A stretch of DNA of 64,000 bases from Paraburkholderia silvatlantica. GTDB lineage: Bacteria; Pseudomonadota; Gammaproteobacteria; Burkholderiales; Burkholderiaceae. Each line of letters begins with the position of its first letter. Position 1 is the stretch's first letter. Shown here piece after piece: positions 36,190-45,093 of the stretch. The stretch spans positions 62,001 to 126,000 of the forward strand of contig NZ_QEOL01000021.1 in assembly GCF_003096715.1 (NCBI RefSeq). Direction: 5' to 3'. The notes beneath the pieces were generated by a model. It was not told where the DNA came from, searched no databases, and saw only the letters and a list, made by a program, of their open reading frames with translations. The translations under genes and the position numbers were made by a program.

Positions 36190-37991
36190 ACGCCAACAAT
36201 CTGCTCCAGGCGGGGATTTTCCTCGTTGTCCTGCTCGCGCTCGCGGTGCCGCTCGCGGGCTACATGACGCGCGTGCTCGACGGGCGCTCGCGCGTCGTAC
36301 GGCTCTTTGCGCCGCTCGAAAACCTCCTCTATCGCATCGCCGGCGTCGATCCGCAGTCCGAGATGAACTGGAAGCGCTATGCGCTCGCCACTATCTCGTT
36401 CAACGTGCTCGGCGTGGGCTTTCTCTATGTGCTGCTGCGCATTCAGGGCTGGCTGCCCGGCAATCCGCAGCAGTTCGGCCCGATGACGGTGGACGGCGCG
36501 TTCAACACGGCCGTGAGCTTCGTCACCAACACCAACTGGCAGGACTACGCGCCCGAGCAAACGGTGAGCTATCTCACGCAAATGCTCGGCCTCACCGTGC
36601 AGAACTTCCTGTCTGCGGCGACGGGCATCGTGGTCGTGATCGCGCTGATTCGCGGTTTTGCGCGCCACTCGGTGCAGACCATCGGCAACTTCTGGGTCGA
36701 CCTCACGCGCACGACGCTCTACATTCTCGTGCCGATGGCGGCGATCGTCGCCGCGCTCCTGATGAGCCAGGGCATGATTCAGAACTTCAAGGCGTATCAG
36801 GACGTGCCGGTGCTGCAGACGACGACCTACGCCGCGCCGAAGCTCGACGCCCAGGGCAACCCCGTGAAGGACGCGAAGGGCAATCCCGAGACGGTCGACA
36901 CCAAGGTCACGTCGCAGACGCTCGCCATGGGCCCGGTCGCCTCCCAGGTCGCGATCAAGATGCTCGGCACCAACGGCGGCGGTTTCTTCAACGCGAACTC
37001 GGCGCATCCGTTCGAGAACCCCACGCCGGTTTCGAACGTCATCGAAATGTTGGCGATCCTGATCATTCCGGCGTCGCTGTGTCTCGTGTTCGGCAACGTG
37101 GTGGGCGACCGCAGGCAGGGTGTCGCGGTGCTCGCGGTGATGACGGTGGCGTTCGCCGTGGCCGTGGGCGGCGTGTTGTCCGCCGAGCAGTCGGGCAATC
37201 CGATGTTCGCGACGCTCAACGTCGACCAGCACGCGAGCGCGCTGCAAGCCGGCGGCAACATGGAAGGCAAGGAAACGCGCTTTGGCATCGCGCAAACGGG
37301 CATTTTCGTCGTCGCCACCACGGCGGCCTCGTGCGGCGCCGTGAACGCGGCGCACGACTCGCTCACGCCGCTCGGCGGTCTCGTTCCGATGCTCTTCATC
37401 CAGCTCGGCGAGGTGATCTTCGGCGGTGTCGGTTCGGGTCTCTACGGCATGCTCGTGTTCGCGCTGCTCGCGGTGTTCGTGGCGGGGCTCATGATCGGCC
37501 GCACGCCGGAATACGTCGGCAAGAAGATCGAGTCGTTCGAGATGAAGATGGTGTCGATCGTCGTGCTGCTCACGCCGCTGCTCGTGCTGCTCGGCACCTC
37601 GATCGCCGTGCTCGCCGACGCGGGCAAGGCGGGCATATCGAATCCGGGCGCGCACGGCTTTTCCGAGATCCTGTACGCGTTCAGCTCGGCCGCCAACAAC
37701 AACGGCAGCGCGTTCGCAGGCCTTAGCGTGAACACGCCGTTCTACAACTGGCTGCTCGCCATTGCCATGTGGTTCGGCCGCTTCGGCACCATCGTGCCGG
37801 TGCTCGCCATCGCGGGTTCGCTTGCCGGCAAGAAGCGCATTGCCGTGACGGGCGGCACGCTGCCCACGCACGGACCGCTCTTCGTCGTGCTGTTGCTCGG
37901 CACGGTGCTGCTGGTTGGCGCGCTTACCTACGTGCCCGCGCTCGCGCTTGGTCCCGGCGTGGAGCATCTGATCATGATGGGCGTGCATTGA
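36186..37991 (+). CDS. kdpA: Potassium-transporting ATPase subunit KdpA
   Basis: 601 residues from GTG 36186, which overlaps the kdpF stop. KdpA is the channel-like potassium-binding subunit. All four selectivity-filter loops are visible: FVTNTNWQDY, GTNGGGFFNANSAHPFENP, SCGAVNAAHDS and AANNNGSAFAGL, within about ten membrane segments. Works with KdpB for high-affinity potassium uptake. Confidence 0.98.
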   Translation: MNANNLLQAGIFLVVLLALAVPLAGYMTRVLDGRSRVVRLFAPLENLLYRIAGVDPQSEMNWKRYALATISFNVLGVGFLYVLLRIQGWLPGNPQQFGPMTVDGAFNTAVSFVTNTNWQDYAPEQTVSYLTQMLGLTVQNFLSAATGIVVVIALIRGFARHSVQTIGNFWVDLTRTTLYILVPMAAIVAALLMSQGMIQNFKAYQDVPVLQTTTYAAPKLDAQGNPVKDAKGNPETVDTKVTSQTLAMGPVASQVAIKMLGTNGGGFFNANSAHPFENPTPVSNVIEMLAILIIPASLCLVFGNVVGDRRQGVAVLAVMTVAFAVAVGGVLSAEQSGNPMFATLNVDQHASALQAGGNMEGKETRFGIAQTGIFVVATTAASCGAVNAAHDSLTPLGGLVPMLFIQLGEVIFGGVGSGLYGMLVFALLAVFVAGLMIGRTPEYVGKKIESFEMKMVSIVVLLTPLLVLLGTSIAVLADAGKAGISNPGAHGFSEILYAFSSAANNNGSAFAGLSVNTPFYNWLLAIAMWFGRFGTIVPVLAIAGSLAGKKRIAVTGGTLPTHGPLFVVLLLGTVLLVGALTYVPALALGPGVEHLIMMGVH

Positions 37992-38008
37992 ACGGGGGCC
38001 TTCGCAAC

Positions 38009-40108
38009 ATGAGCGAAACGAAAATGAATCAGCATAGTGCAACCCGGTCCATGTTCGATCCGGCGCTGGTGCGTCCGGCTATCGTGGACTCGTTCCGAAA
38101 ACTCAAACCGCGCACGCAGTTGCGCAATCCCGTAATGTTCTGCGTCTACGTGGGCAGCGTGCTCACGACGATCCTCTGGATCGCGGCGCTCGTCGGTCAG
38201 GCCGAAGCGCCCGCGGGTTTCATCCTCGCGGTCGCGCTCTGGCTGTGGTTCACCGTGCTGTTCGCGAACTTCGCGGAAGCGCTCGCAGAAGGGCGCTCGA
38301 AGGCGCAGGCGGCGTCGCTTCGGCAGGCCAGGAAAGACGTCATGGCCAAGAAGCTCAACGAGCCGCATCCGAAGGCGCCGATCCGCATCATGACGGCGTC
38401 CGACCTGCGCCGCGGCGACGTGGTGCTCGTCGAGACCGGCGACACGATTCCGGCGGACGGCGAAGTGATCGAAGGCGTGGCGTCGGTGGACGAATCGGCC
38501 ATCACGGGCGAATCCGCCCCGGTGATCCGCGAGTCGGGCGGCGACTTTTCCTCGGTGACGGGCGGCACGCGCGTGCTCTCCGACTGGATCGTCGTGCGCG
38601 TCACGGCGAACCCGGGCGAAGCGTTCCTCGACCGCATGATCGCGATGGTCGAAGGCGCGAAGCGCCAGAAGACGCCGAACGAGATCGCGCTCACGATCCT
38701 GCTGGTCGCGCTGAGCATCGTGCTGCTGATGGCCACCGCGACGCTGCTGCCGTTCTCGATGTTCTCGGTCGAAGCCGCGAAGATGGGGCACGTAGTAACG
38801 ATCACGGCGCTCGTCGCTCTCCTCGTCTGCCTGATTCCGACCACCATCGGCGGTCTGCTTTCGGCGATCGGCGTGGCCGGCATGAGCCGCATGATGCAGG
38901 CCAACGTGATCGCGACGTCGGGCCGCGCGGTGGAAGCCGCCGGCGACGTGGACGTACTGCTGCTCGACAAGACCGGCACGATCACGCTCGGCAATCGTCA
39001 GGCGTCGATGTTCCTGCCGGCGCCCGGCGTGACCGAAGAAGCGCTCGCGGACGCCGCGCAACTCTCGTCGCTCGCCGACGAAACGCCGGAAGGCCGCAGC
39101 ATCGTCGTGCTCGCGAAGCAGCGTTTCAACATTCGCCAGCGCGACATGAACTCGCTGCACGCCGTGTTCCTCGCATTCAGCGCCCAGACGCGCATGAGCG
39201 GCGTGGACATGCCCGGCCGCGAGATCCGCAAGGGCGCCGCCGACGCGGTCAAGCATTACGTCGAAGCCCATGGCGGCCGTTTCCCCGGCGAAGTCGAAAA
39301 CGCCGTGGACGACGTGGCCCGCCGTGGCAGCACGCCGCTCGTGGTGGCCGAAACGCATGACGGCGTCGCGCGCGTGCTCGGCGTGATCGAGTTGAAGGAC
39401 GTCGTGAAGGGCGGCATCAAGGAGCGTTTCGCCGAACTGCGCAAGATGGGCATCAAGACCGTGATGGTGACGGGCGACAACCGCCTGACCGCCGCGGCGA
39501 TCGCCGCCGAAGCCGGCGTGGACGACTTCCTCGCGCAGGCCACGCCTGAAACCAAGCTCGCGACGATCCGCGAGCACCAGGCGCAAGGCAAGCTCGTGGC
39601 GATGACGGGCGACGGGACCAACGACGCCCCGGCGCTCGCGCAGGCCGACGTGGCCGTGGCGATGAACACGGGCACTCAGGCCGCGAAGGAAGCGGGCAAC
39701 ATGGTCGACCTCGACTCGAACCCGACCAAGCTCATCGAGATCGTCGAGATCGGCAAGCAGATGCTCATGACGCGCGGCTCGCTCACGACGTTCTCGATCG
39801 CCAACGACGTCGCGAAATACTTCGCGATCATCCCGGCGGCGTTCGCAACGACCTATCCGCAACTGCGCGTGCTCGACGTCATGCATCTGACCTCGCCTTC
39901 GTCGGCGATTCTTTCGGCGGTGATCTTCAACGCGCTCATCATCGTGATGCTGATTCCGCTCGCGCTCAAGGGCGTGAAGTACCGGCCGCTCGGCGCCGCG
40001 ACGCTGCTGCGCCGCAATCTGCTGATCTACGGCCTCGGCGGCATTCTCCTGCCGTTCCCGTGCATCAAGCTGATCGACATGGTGCTCGCCGCGTTCGGCT
40101 GGGTCTGA
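38009..40108 (+). CDS. kdpB: Potassium-transporting P-type ATPase subunit KdpB
   Basis: 699 residues. P-type ATPase motifs: actuator TGES in DESAITGESAPVI (the Ser is the inhibitory phosphorylation site in E. coli), phosphorylation motif LLLDKTGTITLGN, nucleotide-domain KGAADAVKHYV, and hinge VMVTGDNRLTAAAIAAEAGVDD with MTGDGTNDAPALAQADVAVAM. ATG 38009 lies 17 bases after kdpA. Confidence 0.98.
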   Translation: MSETKMNQHSATRSMFDPALVRPAIVDSFRKLKPRTQLRNPVMFCVYVGSVLTTILWIAALVGQAEAPAGFILAVALWLWFTVLFANFAEALAEGRSKAQAASLRQARKDVMAKKLNEPHPKAPIRIMTASDLRRGDVVLVETGDTIPADGEVIEGVASVDESAITGESAPVIRESGGDFSSVTGGTRVLSDWIVVRVTANPGEAFLDRMIAMVEGAKRQKTPNEIALTILLVALSIVLLMATATLLPFSMFSVEAAKMGHVVTITALVALLVCLIPTTIGGLLSAIGVAGMSRMMQANVIATSGRAVEAAGDVDVLLLDKTGTITLGNRQASMFLPAPGVTEEALADAAQLSSLADETPEGRSIVVLAKQRFNIRQRDMNSLHAVFLAFSAQTRMSGVDMPGREIRKGAADAVKHYVEAHGGRFPGEVENAVDDVARRGSTPLVVAETHDGVARVLGVIELKDVVKGGIKERFAELRKMGIKTVMVTGDNRLTAAAIAAEAGVDDFLAQATPETKLATIREHQAQGKLVAMTGDGTNDAPALAQADVAVAMNTGTQAAKEAGNMVDLDSNPTKLIEIVEIGKQMLMTRGSLTTFSIANDVAKYFAIIPAAFATTYPQLRVLDVMHLTSPSSAILSAVIFNALIIVMLIPLALKGVKYRPLGAATLLRRNLLIYGLGGILLPFPCIKLIDMVLAAFGWV

Positions 40109-40168
40109 GCCGCGCGAATAGACACGCAGATACACGCAGACACCCGGATAGATACATAGGAAGCCAAA

Positions 40169-40747
40169 ATGAAATCGCAGTTTCGTCCACTTGTCGTGAT
40201 CTTCGCCGTGCTGACGGTCGTCACCGGCCTCGTGTATCCGGCCGTGATGACCGCGTTCGGCCAGGCCGCGTTCCACCGCCAGGCCAACGGCAGCCTCGTC
40301 TTGGCCGACGGCAAGGTGGTGGGCAGCGCGCTCATCGGCCAGCAGTTCGACGCGCCCCAGTACTTCTGGGGGCGTTTGTCGGCCACCTCGCCGATGCCGT
40401 ACAACGCGACGGGCTCGGGCGCCTCGAACCTCGGGCCGACCAACCCGGCGCTCGCCGACGAGATCAAAGGCCGCATCGCCGCCCTCAAGGCCGCGGGCAC
40501 CGATGTCTCGCAGCCGATCCCCGTCGACCTCGTGACGTCTTCGGGCAGCGGGCTCGACCCCGAGATCTCGCCGGCCGCGGCCGCGTACCAGGTGGCGCGC
40601 GTGGCGCAAGCGCGCCACCTGAGCGCGAACGACGTGCAGGCGCTCGTGGACCGCTACACGAAGGGCCGTCAGCTCGGCCTCTTTGGCGAGCCGCGCGTGA
40701 ACGTGCTCGAGCTGAACCTCGCGCTCGACGGCAAAGCGGTTAGCTGA
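40169..40747 (+). CDS. kdpC: Potassium-transporting ATPase subunit KdpC
   Basis: 192 residues: one N-terminal helix (FRPLVVIFAVLTVVTGLVYP) and a soluble domain with QQFDAPQYFWGRLSATSP, YNATGSGASNLGPTNPAL and PRVNVLELNLAL. KdpC is required for complex assembly and activity. Confidence 0.97.
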   Translation: MKSQFRPLVVIFAVLTVVTGLVYPAVMTAFGQAAFHRQANGSLVLADGKVVGSALIGQQFDAPQYFWGRLSATSPMPYNATGSGASNLGPTNPALADEIKGRIAALKAAGTDVSQPIPVDLVTSSGSGLDPEISPAAAAYQVARVAQARHLSANDVQALVDRYTKGRQLGLFGEPRVNVLELNLALDGKAVS

Positions 40748-40767
40748 GCGGGAACGCCGTGCCGCGC

Positions 40768-40800
40768 CGCACGCTCGACGCCTCGTGCGTCGAGCGTGCG
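40768..40800 (+). other. 13-bp perfect hairpin between kdpC and kdpD
   Basis: CGCACGCTCGACG and CGTCGAGCGTGCG around CCTCGTG, then GTTTG. Very stable, with only a short T run: a weak terminator, attenuator or processing site between transporter and sensor genes. Confidence 0.7.
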
Positions 40801-40879
40801 GTTTGCCATTTCCGTGCCACGGTGAGACGATCATTCGTGCACAAGACGCAACCCACGTGACACTTATCCCGACTTCCGC

Positions 40880-43771
40880 ATGAATCGCCCCGATCCCGAC
40901 GAGCTGCTCGACCGGCTGCAGCGCGACGAAGAAAAGCGCCGCCGCGGCAAGCTGAAGATTTTCTTCGGCGCGTCAGCCGGCGTCGGCAAGACCTATGCAA
41001 TGCTGCAGGCCGCGCGCCGCCGCGCCGAGGAAGGCGTGGACGTGGTAGTGGGCATCGTCGAGACGCATGGGCGCAGCGAGACCGCCGCGCTCACCGCCGG
41101 CCTCGAAGTGATGCCGCGCCAGCGCATTGCCTACCGTGGGCGGCTGCTCGAAGAGTTCGATCTCGACGCCGCGCTCGAACGCAAGCCGCAACTCGTGCTC
41201 GTCGACGAGCTGGCGCATTCGAACGTGGCCGGCGCGCGTCACATGAAGCGCTGGCAGGACGTGTACGAACTGCTCGATGCGGGCATCGACGTCTACACGA
41301 CCGTCAATGTGCAGCACCTCGAAAGTCTCAACGACGTGGTGGGGCAGATCACGGGCATTCGCGTCTGGGAGACCGTGCCCGACCGCGTGTTCGACCGCGC
41401 CGACGAAGTCACGCTCGTCGACCTGCCCGCCGAAGAACTGCTCGACCGCATGCGCGACGGCAAGGTCTACATGCCGGCGCAGGCCGAGCGCGCGGTGCGC
41501 AACTTCTTTCGCAAGGGCAACCTGATCGCGCTGCGCGAGCTTGCGCTGCGCCGCACCGCCGACCGCGTGGACGCGCAGATGCGCGAGTATCGCGCCGACC
41601 GCTCGATCCAGCATATGTGGCAGGCGCGCGAGCGCCTCGTCGTCTGCGTGGGGCCGGGGCCCGAGGCGAACGCGCTGGTGCGCGCCGCCGCGCGGCTCGC
41701 CGCGAGCCTGAAGGCCGACTGGATCGCCGTGTACGTGGAGACGCCGAAGCTCCAGCGTCTGCCCGATGCCGTCCGCGAGCGCACGCTCGGCGCGCTCAAA
41801 CTCGCCTCCGAACTCGGCGCCGAAACGGCGACGCTCGCAGGCGAAGACGCCGCGGCCACGCTGGCCGGCTATGCGCGGCTGCGCAATGTGTCGAAGCTCG
41901 TGGCGGGCGGGTCGCTGCGCACGGGCTTTTCACGCTGGGTGAAGCGCCCGTTCGGCGAGCGCCTCGCCGAAAAGGCCGGCGACGTCGATCTCACGCTCGT
42001 GCGCGCCAGTGCGGGCGAAGCCGTGCGTGGGGGCAGCGAGCCCGGGGGCGCGGCCAGTGCCGCCACGCGTGCCGCCAATGCGTGGCGCGATGCGCTGGCG
42101 GCGGGCGGCGCCGAGCGCTCGCCGCCGCGCGCCTATGCGGCCGCGCTCGTGATCTGCGCGTGCGTGACGCTCATCGCGAACCAGTTGATCGACCGCATCG
42201 ATCTCGCGAATCTCGTCATGCTGTATCTGCTCGGCGTGATCTTCGCGGCGACGAAGCTCGGGCGCGGGCCGGGCGTGATGCTCTCGTTTGCAAGCGTCGC
42301 GGCGTACGACTTTTTCTTCGTGCCGCCGCGCATGTCGTTCTCGGTCTCCGATACGCAATATCTGCTGACCTTCGTCGGCATGCTGCTCACTTCGCTCGTC
42401 ATCAGCCATCTCACGTCGAGCCTGCGCCGCGAGGCGAGCGTCGCGCAGCGGCGCGAACAGCGCACCGGCGCGATGTACGCGATGGCGCGCGAGCTGGCCG
42501 CGGCGCTCACCACGGAGCAGATCGTGGCGATCGGCAGCCGCCACGTGAGCGAGGTGTTCGGCGCGCGCGTGGCGCTGCTCCTGCCCGATAGCGCCGACAA
42601 GGTGCAGCAGAAGATCGAGGAACCCGATCCCAGGATCATGCTCGACGCCGCCAGCCTCGACATCGACGTGGGGCAGTGGGTGTACGACCAGCAAAAGCCC
42701 GCGGGCAACGGCACCGACACGCTGCCGGCGGCCGTGGCGCGCTACTTGCCGCTCAAGGCGCCGATGCGCACGCGCGGCGTGCTCGCCGTCGTGACGCGCG
42801 ACGCGCGCGAGCTGCAGGTGCCCGAACAGCAGCGCATGCTCGACGCGTTCGCCGCGCAGATCGCGCTTGCGCTCGAGCGCGTGCACTACGTGGACATCGC
42901 GCGCGACGCGCTCGTCAACATGGAGTCGGAGCGGCTGCGCAACTCGCTGCTCTCGGCCATCTCGCACGACCTGCGCACGCCGCTCACGGCGATCGTCGGC
43001 TTCTCGTCGATGCTCGCGCAAACCCATGAGCCCGGGGATGCGCGGGACGCGCGCTCGGGCGAGCTGATCGAGGCAATTCACGACGAGGCGCTGCGCATGA
43101 CGGGCATCGTGACGAACCTGCTCGACATGGCGCGTCTGCAGGCGGGCAGCCTCAGGCTCAATCGTCAGTGGACGCTGCTCGAGGAAACCGTGGGCGCAGC
43201 GCTCGCCGCTTGCCGCCGCGTGCTCGCGCGGCATCCGGTTCAGGTGAAGCTGGAAGAAGGCCTGCCGCTTTTGCAGCTCGACGCCGTGCTGATGGAGCGG
43301 CTCTTCTCGAACCTGCTGGAGAACGCGGCCAAGTACACGCCCGCCGACACGCCGCTCACCATCGCGGCGCGCCGCGTGGAGGAGGGCGGCCAGCCGTTCG
43401 TGCGCGTCTCGATCGAGGACAACGGGCCGGGCCTGCCGCCTGGCATGGGCGAGCGCGTGTTCGAGAAGTTCACGCGCGGCGAGAAGGAGTCGGCCAAGCC
43501 CGGCATCGGGCTCGGACTCGCCATCTGCCGGGCGATCGTCGAAGCCCACGGGGGTACAATCGGCGCGGCCAATCGCATTGCCGCCGACGGCCGCGTGGAA
43601 GGCGCGACGTTCTGGTTCGCACTGCCCGTAGAGTTGCCGCCGCCGCTGCCTGCCGATGTGACCGATGTGACCGATGTGACCGATGCGCCAGAGGCACCCG
43701 AAGCGCTCGAGCCGATCGAAATGCCCGCCGCTCCCCAGAAAACCGTCGATCCCAAACCCGCCAATGAGTGA
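40880..43771 (+). CDS. kdpD: Osmosensitive potassium channel histidine kinase KdpD
   Basis: 963 residues, longer than E. coli KdpD (894). In order: KdpD domain with Walker A FFGASAGVGKTYAML and LVLVDELAHSNVAGARH; a Usp-like domain (VCVGPGPEANALVR); four membrane helices around residues 415-510; a GAF-like region; HisKA with phosphoacceptor SAISHDLRTPLTAIVGF; HATPase with NLLENAAKYTP and GIGLGLAICRAIVEAHGG. The extra C-terminus is acidic and Pro-rich with VTD repeats. It senses low potassium and phosphorylates KdpE. It overlaps kdpE by 8 bases. Confidence 0.97.
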   Translation: MNRPDPDELLDRLQRDEEKRRRGKLKIFFGASAGVGKTYAMLQAARRRAEEGVDVVVGIVETHGRSETAALTAGLEVMPRQRIAYRGRLLEEFDLDAALERKPQLVLVDELAHSNVAGARHMKRWQDVYELLDAGIDVYTTVNVQHLESLNDVVGQITGIRVWETVPDRVFDRADEVTLVDLPAEELLDRMRDGKVYMPAQAERAVRNFFRKGNLIALRELALRRTADRVDAQMREYRADRSIQHMWQARERLVVCVGPGPEANALVRAAARLAASLKADWIAVYVETPKLQRLPDAVRERTLGALKLASELGAETATLAGEDAAATLAGYARLRNVSKLVAGGSLRTGFSRWVKRPFGERLAEKAGDVDLTLVRASAGEAVRGGSEPGGAASAATRAANAWRDALAAGGAERSPPRAYAAALVICACVTLIANQLIDRIDLANLVMLYLLGVIFAATKLGRGPGVMLSFASVAAYDFFFVPPRMSFSVSDTQYLLTFVGMLLTSLVISHLTSSLRREASVAQRREQRTGAMYAMARELAAALTTEQIVAIGSRHVSEVFGARVALLLPDSADKVQQKIEEPDPRIMLDAASLDIDVGQWVYDQQKPAGNGTDTLPAAVARYLPLKAPMRTRGVLAVVTRDARELQVPEQQRMLDAFAAQIALALERVHYVDIARDALVNMESERLRNSLLSAISHDLRTPLTAIVGFSSMLAQTHEPGDARDARSGELIEAIHDEALRMTGIVTNLLDMARLQAGSLRLNRQWTLLEETVGAALAACRRVLARHPVQVKLEEGLPLLQLDAVLMERLFSNLLENAAKYTPADTPLTIAARRVEEGGQPFVRVSIEDNGPGLPPGMGERVFEKFTRGEKESAKPGIGLGLAICRAIVEAHGGTIGAANRIAADGRVEGATFWFALPVELPPPLPADVTDVTDVTDAPEAPEALEPIEMPAAPQKTVDPKPANE
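43655..43681 (+). repeat. Three tandem 9-bp repeats in the kdpD C-terminal tail
   Basis: GATGTGACC three times, encoding DVT units (reads VTDVTDVTD). In frame. Confidence 0.9.
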
Positions 43772-44462
43772 CCCAAGCATCGCCGTCGTTCTGATCGAAG
43801 ACGAAAAACAGATTCGCCGATTCGTACGCGCCACGCTGGAGGGCGAGGGCATCGTCGTGCACGACGCCGAGACCGGCAAGCAGGGCCTCGTCGAGGCCGC
43901 CACGCGCAAACCCGACCTCGTGATCGTCGATCTGGGCCTGCCCGACACCGACGGCATCGACGTGATCCGCGAACTGCGCGGCTGGAGCGACCTGCCCGTG
44001 ATCGTGCTTTCGGCGCGCACCCAGGAAAGCGAGAAGGTGGCCGCGCTCGACGCCGGCGCCGACGACTACCTCACGAAGCCGTTCGGCGTGTCCGAGCTGC
44101 TCGCGCGCATTCGCGCGCAACTGCGGCGGCGCAACCGCGGCGGGGCGAACGAGGCGCCGCAGGTGAGCTTCGGCGCCGTGAATGTCGATCTGGGGCTGCG
44201 CCAGGTCACGCGCGAAGGCGCGCCCGTGCATCTCACGCCGATCGAGTACCGCCTGCTCGCCACGCTCGTGCGCGACGCGGGGCGTGTGCTCACGCACCGG
44301 CAACTGCTGCGCGAAGTCTGGGGGCCTTCGCACGTGGAGAGCAGCCATTACCTGCGCATCTACATGGCGCATCTACGGCAGAAATTGGAGCGCGATCCCG
44401 CACAGCCGGAACACATCATCACGGAAACGGGCGTGGGGTATCGGCTGGTCGGCGTGCAGTAA
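43764..44462 (+). CDS. kdpE: KdpE response regulator
   Basis: 232 residues, OmpR/PhoB family. Receiver with acidic pocket VVLIEDEKQ, phosphoacceptor Asp in VIVDLGLPDTDG, Thr/Ser in VIVLSARTQ and Lys in YLTKPFG. Winged helix with LTPIEYRLLATLV and ESSHYLRIYMAHLRQKLE. Activates kdp transcription at low potassium. Translationally coupled to kdpD. Confidence 0.97.
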   Translation: MSDPSIAVVLIEDEKQIRRFVRATLEGEGIVVHDAETGKQGLVEAATRKPDLVIVDLGLPDTDGIDVIRELRGWSDLPVIVLSARTQESEKVAALDAGADDYLTKPFGVSELLARIRAQLRRRNRGGANEAPQVSFGAVNVDLGLRQVTREGAPVHLTPIEYRLLATLVRDAGRVLTHRQLLREVWGPSHVESSHYLRIYMAHLRQKLERDPAQPEHIITETGVGYRLVGVQ

Positions 44463-44478
44463 GCGTCAACTGCGCCGG

Positions 44479-44487
44479 TGCTATCAT
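44479..44487 (+). promoter_or_regulatory. Candidate extended -10 promoter for the guanidine riboswitch transcript
   Basis: TGC then TATCAT; a start near 44494 would begin the RNA just before the first riboswitch hairpin. Confidence 0.45.
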
Positions 44488-44496
44488 TACGATTCT

Positions 44497-44540
44497 GTAA
44501 GGACGGCCTTACGGTTTTTTATGTCAGCGGGGACGGCCCC
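44497..44540 (+). promoter_or_regulatory. Guanidine-II riboswitch (mini-ykkC)
   Basis: Two hairpins with identical ACGG loops, the defining pattern of mini-ykkC RNAs. Hairpin 1: GTAAGG (44497-44502), ACGG, CCTTAC (44507-44512). Hairpin 2: GGGG (44529-44532), ACGG, CCCC (44537-44540). The linker is 16 bases, U-rich. The SugE-type gene begins 24 bases after hairpin 2. In known cases the two loops kiss on binding guanidine and free the ribosome-binding site, turning the exporter on. The likely Shine-Dalgarno here is TGGAG (44551-44555). Confidence 0.87.
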
Positions 44541-44563
44541 ATTTCCCGAATGGAGCGTTCCCC

Positions 44564-44884
44564 ATGTCCTGGTTTCTTCTTCTCGTCGCCGGCCTGCTCG
44601 AAGTGGCGTGGGCCGCCGGTCTCAAGTCTTCCGCAGGATTCACGCGGCTCTGGCCCTCGGTGTTCACCGTGGTCACGGCGCTCGGCAGCTTTGCGCTGCT
44701 CGCCGTGGCCATGCGTCAACTCCCGCTAGGTACCGCCTATGCAGTGTGGACGGGCATTGGCGCGGTCGGCGCGTTCGTGTTCGGCATCGTCGTGATGGGC
44801 GAGGCCGTGAGCGTGGCGCGTGTGGCGAGCGCCGCGCTGATCGTGCTCGGCCTCGTCGGCCTCAAGCTTTCTTCGTCCGCCTGA
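44564..44884 (+). CDS. gdx: SMR-family guanidinium exporter (SugE/Gdx)
   Basis: 106 residues, four helices. Catalytic Glu in LLVAGLLEVAWAAGLK, where the Trp and following Lys distinguish the SugE/Gdx subtype from EmrE-like drug pumps; GTAYAVWTGIGAVGAF and MGEAVSVARV complete the signature. Gdx exchanges guanidinium for protons. The riboswitch directly upstream strongly supports guanidinium as the substrate rather than quaternary ammonium drugs. Confidence 0.94.
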   Translation: MSWFLLLVAGLLEVAWAAGLKSSAGFTRLWPSVFTVVTALGSFALLAVAMRQLPLGTAYAVWTGIGAVGAFVFGIVVMGEAVSVARVASAALIVLGLVGLKLSSSA

Positions 44885-44964
44885 TCAAATTCGCTGCGCA
44901 TACCTCGGTGCGGATCCCATGCCGCGGCTGCGCAACACCGCTGCGGCACCGCAGCGAGCGTGGC

Positions 44965-44970
44965 TATAAT
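44965..44970 (+). promoter_or_regulatory. Candidate -10 box for the DUF4126 gene
   Basis: Perfect TATAAT about 125 bases before the start codon; no clear -35. A short CGCTGCGG/CCGCAGCG hairpin (44939-44956) lies just upstream. Confidence 0.4.
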
Positions 44971-45093
44971 GGAACGGTCATAACCCGATAACACTCCGCG
45001 CCGCATGAGCGGCGAGCGTGTGCGCGCAGCGCCGCTCCCCCGCATCCCGCGTGGAGCGCCGGCGCCCCGGCCGCGCCGCGCGAGGAGGCAGCC

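Noticed and set aside
37928..40834. A 968-codon minus-strand frame opposite kdpB and kdpC
   Set aside because: Same GC effect; His/Arg-rich composition, no motifs, and opposite a perfect P-type ATPase.
44564..44884. Quaternary-ammonium drug pump (Qac/EmrE) for the SMR gene
   Set aside because: The SugE/Gdx signature and the guanidine-II riboswitch point to guanidinium export.
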